NCBI GenBank assembly: GCA_015680905.1
Contig: CM027379.1
Coordinates: 33,312,501 to 33,376,500 of the forward strand
Source of the DNA: Coptis chinensis
Lineage: Eukaryota > Streptophyta > Magnoliopsida > Ranunculales > Ranunculaceae
Length of the DNA stretch: 64,000 nt
Direction: 5' to 3'
This document shows positions 20,273-29,630 of this stretch, in pieces; positions within the stretch are counted from its first letter, which is position 1; each line of letters starts with the position of its first letter. The notes under the pieces are model-generated. The model was not told the origin of the DNA and made no database searches. It saw only the letters and a program-made list of their open reading frames with translations. A program made the translations under genes and the position numbers.

Positions 20273-23200
20273 TCATTTCTGACTACCCCCATTATTATTG
20301 GTCTTAGACCTAGTCTGACTTGCCACTGGTGCACATGATGACCTAGTAACAACTCTTCCTGCTGCCACTGGTTTAACTTCCAAATCCTTTGTTGCAGCTT
20401 CTATGTTTGTTGGGCTTCCCACTTTCTGTGACCTAGTAGCAACTCTTCCTACTGCCACTAGTTTAACTTCCAAATCCTTTGTTGTAGCTTCTATTTTTGT
20501 TGGGCTTCCCACTTTCTGTGACCTAGTAGCAACTCTTCCTGCTGCCACTGGTTTAACTTCCAAATCCTTTGTTGCAGTAGCTTCAGTTCTTGTTGCAGCA
20601 GCTTCAATTCTTGTTACAAGAGCGCCTTGTTGCGGCGAAATTTCAGTTCTTGTTGCAGCAGCGGTTCTTTTGTTCGCAGCTCTTGTCGTTCTTGTTGCGA
20701 TGGCTTGAGTCTTGTTCAGCAAAGCCGTTCTTGTTGCAAAGCGTGCAGCTCTTGTTGCAGAAGCTTCAGTTCTTGTTGCAGCAACTTTAGTTTTTGTTAC
20801 AGTAGCAGTTCTTGTTGCATCAGCAGTTCTTGTTGCAGAAGCTTCAGTTCTTGTTGCAGCAGCTTTAGTCTTTGTTGGGCTTGAAACTTTCTGTGACCTA
20901 GTAGCAACTCTTCCTGCTGCCACTGGTGGTCTAACTCCCAAATCCTTTGTTGCAGCTTCAGCCTTGTTGTTTTGTTTTGCTTCCCACTTTCTCAGGACCT
21001 AGTAGCAACTCTTCTTGTTCCAACTTTCAGTTCTTGTTTGCCTTCCCACTTTCAAAGGACCTAGTAGCAACTCCCAAATTCTTTGTTGCAGCTTTAGTTC
21101 TTGTTGGGCTTCCCACTTTCTTTGAAGTTTCTGCAGATCCATCCTTCTTTGGTGGTACACCATAATCATTCAAACTAATAGGTTCACCTCTCTGTAGCTG
21201 TTTGAATATAACCAATTCAATTTAAAAATAAACTTAAATGGTAACCAATTCAATTGAAAGTTAGCAAAATAACTAACTAACCATGACATAAGATTCTCCA
21301 GTGGTAGGGGATACAAATACACCAAAACCTTGTGGTATTTTGTCTTTTTGGTGTGTTTCATCAATTGGGGCTCTCTGAGCCTAAGAAATATTTATATAAT
21401 CATACACAAAATGGAATCAAACACAACATACACAAAAATGAATTTATACAATCATACACAAAAAATTACTTACAGTAGGTGTTGTTTGATTGGTTATTTT
21501 TTCTTTTCCTTTTGATTTCCTATTAGTCCTCCCTCTTGCATTGGCATTGGCATTGCTAGTAGCATTAGCAGCAATATTGGAATTGGCACCATCTGAAGCA
21601 TGGGCATTGGCAAAGAACACCCTCACCAAAGATTGGCAAAGAACACCCTCACTAACATTGGCAACAAAGCAAAGCACCTCACCAACATTCTCAACTCCAT
21701 TTCCATCCTCACCAGCATTCTCAACTCCATTTCCATCCTCAGCAACAATGTATACCTGAAACAATGATGCAGAAACAAAATAACAATTTACCTTCATGCA
21801 GAAACAATGATGCATTAACAAAATAACAACAATTTATAATAATTCATGCAGAAACAACAGTTTACCTTCTCTGGACATGTCCTCTTGTTATGCCTAGCTT
21901 TCTTGCATAGTGTACAATACATGATTCTTCCCTTTCTACTTACTTGTGAGCCAACTCCTTCTACTTCATGTACCTCTTTCCTTCTTGCTTTCTTGGGCCT
22001 TCCAGGCATTCTTCTTAGTGCTGGAGGTAAGAACTTCTGACAATTTGTTTTAGGCCATAACATTTCCCCATTCAATGGCTGCAAGTAGAAGTCATATATT
22101 TTCAAGTTTGTTTCTTTCTTGAACAAATGAGCAACATACTTATCAGGGTTTTCATGAAGGTGATATATGGCTGAAACTGCATGAGAGCAAGGTATTCCTA
22201 ACAAGTTCCACCCCCTACATGAGCATGACTTCTCCTTCACATTTACTACAAACCCTTTACATGAATCAGGTACTGCACTAGTGTTACTACTCTTCACCTC
22301 ATACTTGGAGTCACCAATATAATGTGCTCTCCAAAACCTTGAATGTACTTTGCTCTTCTCTAGTTTCTCTCTAGCTTTGGGACAAAGATCATCACTCCAC
22401 TTCTCCATTAATTCCCTCTTCTTCTGACACCTAAGTGCTTGATTGATTCTTATGTCTTCTAGCATATTAATGATGGACTTTCTTCTTGCATCAAGTATGA
22501 CACCATTAAAAGTTTCACACATATTATTTTCCACTGAATCACTTGAAGATCTAAAATCAAAAAAGGCCCTACACCAATACTGTGGGTATTGCTTCATGAG
22601 TGTATCATATGCAGGTGGTGAGGCTTTCTTCAACTCATCAGTGACAATATCCCATTCTTGTGGAGTCCTACTCTTGGCCATTCTCCAGAACAAATTCTTC
22701 AACTGAGTTCCACTATGAAGCTTTCTAAAGTTGGCATAGATATGCCTGGCACAACATCTGTGCTCAACCAATGGTAACAACAATTCAATTGCTTGAATGA
22801 GTCCCTTCTGTTGATCAGTGATCAATGTCAACCCAGTCCCATCACCAATTCCAAGATCTTCTATCAGCAGTTGTAAAAACCAAATCCAATTTTCCTTGTT
22901 TTCCACACTAACAACAGCCCAAGCTATTGGGAATATTTGATTGTTCCCATCTCTACCAACAGCTGTAAGAAGCTCCCCTTTACAAAAGCTTTTTAAAAAA
23001 GCTCCATCAAGCCCTATTACATGCCTGCATCCTGCCTTCCACCCTCTTTTAAGTGCAGCAAAACAAACATAAAACCCTTTAAACCTACCTTCATCCACAG
23101 CTATCTTGCAAGTAGTTCCTGGGTTGGACTTGTACACTTCAGCTCCATAGTCCCAGAGTTTAACATAAAGGCTTTTTAAAGATCCTTCAACTTCCTCCAT

Positions 23201-24469
23201 TGCTTTTCTCTTTGCCCTTAAGCACTGCATTTTTGTGACTTCAATACCAAACTTGTGCATCACCTGCTCTTGGAACTCTCTAAGTGTCCATTTGGGATTT
23301 GTAGTGATCCTGTCAAAGTAATGCTTAACTAACCATGCAGCATTTATAGCTGTAAGTTTCACAGACCTTGAACATTCATGCTTAGATTTCAAACTCTTAA
23401 TTTGAAAACTTTTTTCACACTGCATCCAAGTAGCCCACAATCTCCAATCACAACCCTTACACACAGCTTCCAATAACTTAGTACCACTCCTAGGGAACCT
23501 TATGTCATACCCATGAGTCACAACATAAGCTTTCAACAATTCCTTAAGCTTTTCTTTAGACCCAAACTTCATCCCAATAACAGGTTCAACCTAAAACAAA
23601 TCACAACCAAGAGGCAAGCTAGGAAACCTAGAATTAACTCTTTTAATCCCACCTTCTTCATCATCAGTTATAGGGCTGTCATAATCTGATTCACTAGCAT
23701 AATCACTATCATTTTCTATAAAACCAGTAGTAACACCAAGCTCAGTTGGTTGGTTCCCATCAGTTTCTGCATTAGCCTCAACATTATCTGCTTCTATATG
23801 ATCATGCTCAGTTGGTTGGTTCCCATCAGTTTTTGCAGTAGCCTCAACTTCAACTTCTATATCACCCCCAGTTGAACCTTTCTCCTTATTCTTCTATTGT
23901 CTTAACTGAATTTTCTTTTTCCTAAATTCAATTCTCTTTTTCCTAACCTCTATCAGTTCCACATCAACATCATCATCACTAATATGATCCAAGCTAGCAA
24001 TATCAGAGTCTTCACTATCACTCTCCTTATGAATCCCCTCCTTTAATTTATCGTCCTGAGAATCCTCATCAATAGCATCTTCCTCAGAATCCTCATCAAC
24101 AACATTTTCTTCAGAATCCTCATCAATAGCATCTAACACATAATTTCCACCCACAACATACAGCTGTATGACACCATGTGTCTTTCCCTCCTGAAGCATA
24201 GCATTGGTATCATTGTTAGACTCAATCAACTTAAGTCCCGACTCTAAAGTTTTCCATGGCATGCAATAATACATTTTAAAATAATTTATGTACCCCAAAC
24301 TATTGACCACATTACAAAGCCCATAAAATGTGTACAATTCCAATTTCAAATCATAACAATACTCCATTTTTCCATTTTTATAATGCATAATGGGGGTATT
24401 ACAGAACTCCCCCCCCCCATGGTGTATTTCTAACACATAATTAGTCACTGCACAGTAAAATGAATGCAT
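20273..24469 (-). pseudogene. MULE transposase, multi-exon, two in-frame TAG codons
   Basis: Exon 1 runs 24469-21866. It starts with a PB1-like N-terminal domain (about 1-125) and acidic linker, then from 23572 the DNA-binding/MULE region: D189 in HVIGLDGAFLK and D253 in LITDQQKGL (numbered from Met 23572) are two of the DDE acids, with a third Glu expected downstream (E306 is a candidate). C274..H277 (CCARHIYANF), the SWIM finger CSCRGWNLLGIPCSH (450-464) and a CCHC knuckle CTLCKKARHNKRTC (553-566) follow. TAG codons lie at about 23891-23893 and 23588-23590; the second could be an intron acceptor (TTGTTTTAG/GT). Splice-like borders give later exons 21755-21474, 21380-21282 (with PQGFGVFVSPTTGESYV) and 21197-20273, a basic repeat tail. 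No other lesion was found before the tail, where frames shift near 20950-21030. Confidence 0.8.
20340..21120. repeat. coding minisatellites in transposase C-terminal tail
   Basis: GACCTAGTA(A/G)CAACTC starts at 20340, 20430 and 20520 (exact 90-bp spacing, 30 codons) and recurs near 20896, 21000 and 21058. Between 20575 and 20880 a 15-33-bp unit based on GTTCTTGTTGCAGCAGCTTC repeats many times. On the minus strand they encode VAAGRVATRSQKVGSPTK-type and ATRTEA-type repeats, making a Lys/Arg/Thr/Ala-rich tail. Confidence 0.85.
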
Positions 24470-24669
24470 TGAGTTAATAAAATGAATGAAGAACTAATTT
24501 TAAACAGACAATCAGTTAAATCAACTTACTTGGTCAAGGAGAATGTGTTACTTCTTCACCCGAGTCTTCAATTTCGTTTGGTTATTAATCAATTTTACCA
24601 ATTCCAACGAATATCACATTTTTTAGGGCAAATTTTCAATTTAGGGTTTTCTTCGTCAGATAGACATTG
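24470..24669. other. 5' flank of the transposase gene
   Basis: Lies between the first ATG and the right TIR. No separate gene is supported. A C9 run sits just inside the first exon at 24410-24418 and is a likely slippage or assembly-error site. Confidence 0.4.
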
Positions 24670-25057
24670 AGGGGATTAAATTGTTTCGAATTGGAGAAGG
24701 TTTTGTGTTTTAGAGGTCACATGTTTTAGAGGGTGAGGGGATTAAATTGTTTCGAATTGGAGAAGGTTTTGTGTTTTAGAGGTCACGTGTTTTAGAGGGT
24801 GCGAAGCTGAGGTGGCTAAAAATTCCGAGTTGGTCAAAAATGCTGAGGTGGAAATGCTAAGGTGGTAGAAATGCTGAGGTGGTATGCCTAGTGGAAAATA
24901 CAAATAAAACGAAAATGAAAAAACAATGACACATCATCACTTAACTGACGGAACCTAACAGATTGCTATTTTTGTGAAGTCGGGCATAGTACATTGTATC
25001 GTTTGTGAAAAAAAATTCTATGTTGATACAAGTGTTAATAGGACCTAAGTACGTTCC
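24670..25057. repeat. right TIR of the MULE with 66-bp inner duplication
   Basis: 24736-25057 mirrors the left TIR. Its inner 66 bp (24736-24801) are repeated immediately inside (24670-24735) with one difference (ACATG/ACGTG). The duplication is absent from the left TIR. Confidence 0.88.
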
Positions 25058-25066
25058 AAATCGAAT

Positions 25067-25304
25067 CTCCCAAAAAGCCAAAATCAAAAGGAGACGATAT
25101 CAAAAACAAAAGCAAAGCTAGAACTCCCAAAAATTTAAAATCATATGGAGTCACAAAGCCAAAGGGCTAAAAGAATGTATATTACAATTCGGAAGCAAAA
25201 GAACAAAACGAGGTTCTTCTCTGGTTACAAGTATCTTGAAGACCCAATTTCTCTACTTATAAGATTTTGTTTTTCCCTTTCTTTTTCTTTCTAAACCATC
25301 ACCC
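25067..25304 (+). other. segment of element D 3' region
   Basis: AT-rich, non-coding, matching G around 39480-39680. Ends in the solo-LTR TSD CACCC (25300-25304). Confidence 0.55.
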
Positions 25305-26528
25305 TGAAATGGTTATATACTAAACGCATTACTTTTGTATTAACTCTAATTATTTATATTTTGAATGAGAATCATATGGGCAAATGTTATGCATATTATA
25401 TATGTTATTAGTTATATGCATGCGTCTAATACTTTATATTGTAGATGATATGGTGTGTGGTGATACACAGAAGATCATATCATTAATACCTTATAAAGTA
25501 TAAGTAAACGTTCACAACCTAGATGGATTAGGACAAATCATTGGTATGGTTGTAGTATAATCTGGTATTAGTTTATCTTGACTATAGGATTACACTAGTA
25601 CACTTTGTGTGTATTGAACAGGACCAAGTGAGGTTGTTTCTCTTTATATTGACTATATAAGAGAACAAACACCTCTGTTATTATGGATGTTTGTCCTCTT
25701 AATCCGGATATAATAACGGGCACTTACGTGCATTGTACATTGCTTTAAATCATCAATGAGTAAGATTCATTTGTGAATCAACAAACTTGATGGATTGGGA
25801 AATGACATTGTATGTAAGGTGTGATGTTGATTATAGAAGGAATCCGTGACCCGCAGGAAGTCAAGCTGATGATGTCCCCATGAGGAGCTCATAAGGATTG
25901 TCATGTAAACCCTGCAGGTTGATTTAATTCGACATGACAATGAGGTTGAGTGGTACTACTCAAGGACATAAGAAGCTGATTAATATAGTTATCAGTAACT
26001 TGACTTAATCAACAGGCATTCGATACCTTAAACATGGGGAGATCAACAAGCATATAATATGGAGCCCATAAACGTAACACGTAATTTGGGATTAGGGCGG
26101 TAGTGCAACAATGGCCTTTAGTGGAATAAGCCATTTGTTGACGGACTTGGGCCGTGTGTTTTAGGCGAACATGGGAAGCCCAAGCCCGTCAGGAGGCCCA
26201 ATCCTAATTTCTCCTCATGGTCTTTGTTGTAGCCTATAAATAGAAACCTTTCTTCTTGGCCGAAATTCACTATTCACTTGATTGAAAAAAAAAGAGGCAA
26301 AGAGATAGAGAAAGGATTGGTGAATCGTTGCCCACACAACGTCCATTCTAAGGATAGGAATACAACAGAAGATCAAGAGGTTGATGATTCATAGGTCTTG
26401 GATTCTTAAAGTTATCTTAGCCGATCTAAAGGTATGAATTCCTAAACGAAACTGTGAACACCTTTATTCCGCTGCACATGGTGTTTCGCAGTTCGTAGTC
26501 ATTCGATGCAACCATAACGGTTCCTACA
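25305..26528 (+). repeat. solo LTR, copy 1 (1224 bp)
   Basis: Begins TGAAATGG, ends GGTTCCTACA, and is flanked by exact CACCC duplications (25300-25304, 26529-26533). No internal retroelement sequence is present, so it is a solo LTR. Similar copies are at 40903-42107 and, inverted, at 45658-46908. TATA-like CTATAAATAG is at 26234-26243. The superfamily is not decided by the sequence; length, TG..CA ends and a 5-bp TSD fit an LTR retroelement. Orientation is set by the TATA box. Confidence 0.85.
26234..26243 (+). promoter_or_regulatory. TATA-like box in solo LTR copy 1
   Basis: CTATAAATAG preceded by GC-richer sequence. Conserved at 41761-41770 and, inverted, at 45972-45981. Confidence 0.55.
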
Positions 26529-26533
26529 CACCC

Positions 26534-27159
26534 GAGCCCCGTAACTCCTAATAAAAGACCTCTAGCTTAATTAGGAATATGATGGTGTGATAGTAAGTGG
26601 CAAGCGTGATCAATTGACCTCGGTTTCTTTGGAAGTCATTTGAGTATCCGAGGAATATAAGTGCTCGTTACAATTGAGAGAACAAACCTTGAATGAATTT
26701 ATCAAAGAGTTGTGATTGCAACACACCCCTGCGAGAACCCACCTTAAAGATGCTTTCCAAAAACCTCAGAAACAACTCTGTTTTTGCATTTCATTGCTCA
26801 TGTTTTGCACATTTATCTTTAGATGATTAAATTACTGTACATATAATATTCTTAGTTCAAAGGAGCTTGTCCCTATTCCCCTTCTAATGAGATGTATGGA
26901 CTTATGAGAATAAATAAGAAAACAAGACCCTTTGTACTAAATATAAGAAGTTTGTGAGTACCTTCACTGGAAAACACGCACGAGATTTAAAGCTCGTCTA
27001 CTAGAGAATTCCTAGTGGTTTAAAGCGTTGTTGTATATGGTCAATGCAATTGCACTTTGCGAAACAAGATTATTATAACTTGTAATAAATCACTCATTTG
27101 TGATCTTAGTTTTTCTCTCATCCTTGCTTGAGGACAAGCAAGATGTTATTTGTGGGTGG
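26534..27159 (+). other. last part of element D 3' region with PPT
   Basis: Matches 16690-17306 of B and 39670-40308 of G. Contains GAGGACAAGCAAGATG and ends in TTTGTGGGTGG, the PPT. No gene. Confidence 0.6.
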
Positions 27160-27986
27160 TGATTAGCTCCCAAATGTGCATTTAATTACCCTTATATTGC
27201 TGTATTACAGCCTTTCTTACGCTTAATGAAAAGAAAACTCATAACTTTTATTGCTTTTTCCAGATTATAGAGAATTTCAGACCACTTCCCATAAAAGCTG
27301 CGTCTTAGCACCTAAAAGAGCCTTAATCATGCTTATTATAAAGACCAAAAGTCGCTATGAAAAAGTGCTGAAAAAGTCAAAGTCAAAAGTAAAAGCCCTA
27401 TACTCAGAAGACCAAAGATGGAGGCCCTTCTCTCAAAATATGGCATTCTCAAAAACCTACCTTGGTCAAGAAGAAAGCATAAAGCAAAAGGAAAAGCTAA
27501 AGCAAAAGTGAAGTGTGAGGTGTAAAGTAATTGAGGAGATCAAATCAGTAAAAGGCAAACGTAGGGGTATATAATCCAAAAGTTAGGGAGAGAGAATGCA
27601 CCTAGACTTAATCTAGTGTAATTAGGATTTATTTTTTTTGTTTTTCAATTCAAGTCTTTTATGTTATTGTTCTTCATTTCTTTCATTTCAATCTTGTTCT
27701 TGTTTTTACATTTTGAATCAATCAATCAATCTTATTTCTTTGTGTTAGTTCTTCAATCAATCAATCTCCTTTATTTGTTTCCAAGTTATGTTTCTTTCAA
27801 TCATTCAACAACTTTAATTTTGCTTTTAATATTCTTCATAACTTAGATAAAGACATAAGTCTAAAAGATAAGAACTCTACCTTCCTTTTTTCAAACTCTC
27901 ATCATTCAAGCTCAAACAATCTAGGATGAACCTCACTTCTTACACTCTTTTGAAGACTCATCAATATACACAAACTTCGGCTACCA
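27160..27986 (+). repeat. 3' LTR of element D (about 827 bp)
   Basis: Starts TGATTAGCTCCC after the PPT and ends near GGCTACCA. It is similar to the E 5' LTR (43038-43865), which has almost the same length. TATA-like TATATAA is at 27568-27574. The right border is inferred from the comparison with E. Confidence 0.7.
27568..27574 (+). promoter_or_regulatory. TATA-like box in D LTR
   Basis: TATATAA, followed by an AGAGAGA purine stretch. The E LTR has TATATAA at 43354-43360 in the same context. Confidence 0.5.
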
Positions 27987-28634
27987 AAAAATTAAAACCA
28001 GCGCACGGGTTCGCATATGTGGCGTCAAACTCTAAAGACAACTCTCTCAACTTGACTTCTCAGAGAGAGAAATCTTTTTCTTTCAACACCTAAATCGGTT
28101 CGTTCCTCCCCACCTCATCATACTCTATCTCCTTCCCCTAATTTTGAAGACAATGAATTGAAGGAGGCAATTTGTTTATACCAGCATCTTCATTTTAAAC
28201 TAAGGTGCTCTCTTTTCGATCTTTAAAGGGTTTCATGTTGCTACAGTTGATGAAGATAAGTTTTGTTTGTCTTGATTATGGTTTTTGGGGTTTCTAACAT
28301 CATGATTTTGTTTTATAGGGTTTATAATTTTGCTCCTATGGAGTTTCAACCATTTCACAATTTCTCCACCCAATTTGTAACATATTCAGAAACGAGAACC
28401 ATCTGTGCGCGAACCCTAACTATCTCCATTTCCATCACTATTGCCATTTCGATGGAGTTTTAGTTTTTCAAGAACCCATGTATTTAGTTCACAAATTCAG
28501 ATCTGGATTCTGCAAAGAGTTTCGTCTAATAAGTAAGTTTTAATTTTTCTTGTAATCTCTTCATTTGTCTATCAAGTCTATTCTAATTTCAAAATTTATT
28601 TTGTTTGTGTTTTAGCCATTGAGTTTGGGTGTTC
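27987..28634. other. unassigned sequence left of T1
   Basis: Not similar to the LTR elements here. Contains pyrimidine-rich and exon/intron-like sequence (CTCTCTTTTCGATC, ATGGAGTTT, GTAAGTTTTAATTT) but no ORF worth naming. It may belong to the same transposon as 35338-38543. Confidence 0.35.
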
Positions 28635-28639
28635 AGACT

Positions 28640-29630
28640 TGTGTGACGATTTTTTCTAATCTAGAAACACAAGTATTTTGTTGATGATCAAAGAACAATG
28701 AGAAATATTGAATCAAGAAGAAGAAGAGATCTAGAAGATGATGAGTTGAACCACATTCTTTAATGGCTGCCTACGTATCCTGTGAAGAGGAATCAAACTC
28801 AAAGCGTAGTTTAACTATTCTATTTATAAGAATAGATGAGGTTTCCCAATTAGTGTTTAACTAGGAGACCGTCTCTTGTTAAGTCTCATCTTGACTCTTC
28901 TAAAAACCCCATGTTTCCCAAATCAAATAAGTCCCCCTTATTGACTTAAACAACATAAAAACATGTTTAGGTTCATAGTAGTAGTTAGAGCTCCGAACCT
29001 AGTATGTGAGCTCCGGATTTGGAGTTCATAGTTAGGAGTTAGTTATACAAACCCACTACTCCAACTAGTTCCAAAGCCTATGAACCTGCTCCGAACCTAG
29101 TAGTTGAGCTCTGGATTTGGAGTTCATAATTAGGAATTGGTTATACGAACCTACTACTCCAACTAGCTACAAAGCTTACGAACCTATTTCGAACCTAGTA
29201 GTTGAGTTCCATATTTGAAGTTAATAGTTAGGAGTTGGTTATGCAAACCTACTACTCCAACTAGTTCCAAAGCCTAGGAACCGGCTCCTAACCTAGTAGT
29301 TAAGTTCCGGATTTGGAGTTCATAGTTAAGAGTTGGTTATACGAACCTACTACTCCAACTAGTTCCAAAGCCTACGAACCTGCTCCAGACCTAGTAGTTG
29401 AGTTCCGAATTTGGAGTTTATAGTTAGGAGTTGGTTATACAAACTTACTACTCCAACTAGTTTTGAAGCCTACAAACCTCCTTTTCTTGTTTCACTTCCG
29501 AACCTAGGAAGTGAGAGGATTTGGACTTGAAGTGTGTTCTAGTACTTTCTACCCACACCAAGACCATATCCGAGCTATAAGAAGATGATGCCACTTGTTA
29601 TATATTTATTTGCTAAAATATGGACACACA
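28640..29630 (-). repeat. 3' LTR of T1 (991 bp)
   Basis: On the minus strand begins TGTGTGTCC and ends CGTCACACA. Collinear with 34342-35332, including five 98-bp repeats. TATA-like CTTATAAATAG (minus) is near 28820-28830. Confidence 0.88.
28991..29480. repeat. 98-bp tandem repeat, five copies, in the T1 3' LTR
   Basis: Unit starts (CTCCGAACCTAGTAGTTGAG-like) at 28991, 29089, 29187, 29285 and 29383: exact 98-bp spacing. Each unit contains TAGGAGTTGG and, about 20 bp on, ACTCCAACTA, able to pair as a hairpin. Confidence 0.9.

Larger units (their letters stand above)
18962..25057. mobile_element. Mutator-like element (MULE), 6.1 kb, with transposase and GRF-finger gene
   Basis: The ends are long inverted repeats (about 310 bp left, 320 bp right). 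It is flanked by AAATCGAAT at 18953-18961 and 25058-25066, the 9-bp duplication typical of Mutator insertions. Both ends start GG when read inward; the left end has 19 extra bases after GG (18964-18982) before the shared ACGTACTTAGGTC. Inside are a plus-strand GRF zinc-finger gene next to the left TIR and a minus-strand multi-exon transposase gene starting near the right TIR. The host sequence is the 3' region of element D. Confidence 0.9.
18798..27986 (+). mobile_element. 3' end of LTR element D, carrying the MULE and a solo LTR
   Basis: Three segments (18798-18961, 25067-25304, 26534-27159) form the Athila-like 3' non-coding region when the MULE and solo LTR are set aside. They match G at about 39330-40300. 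PPT-like TTTGTGGGTGG lies directly before the LTR at 27160. No coding part is in the window; it must lie left of B. The flank right of its LTR (27987 on) is different sequence. Confidence 0.65.

Noticed and set aside
20403-21165. Plus-strand ORFs rich in Cys/Ser/Val in the minisatellite
   Set aside because: Antisense of the transposase tail repeats, which has splice signals and continuity on the minus strand.
27961-28000. CTACCAAAAAATT as the left end of the CACTA-like element
   Set aside because: It does not match the right end CACCATAACAGC, and the CTACCA fits better as the end of the D LTR by length comparison with E.
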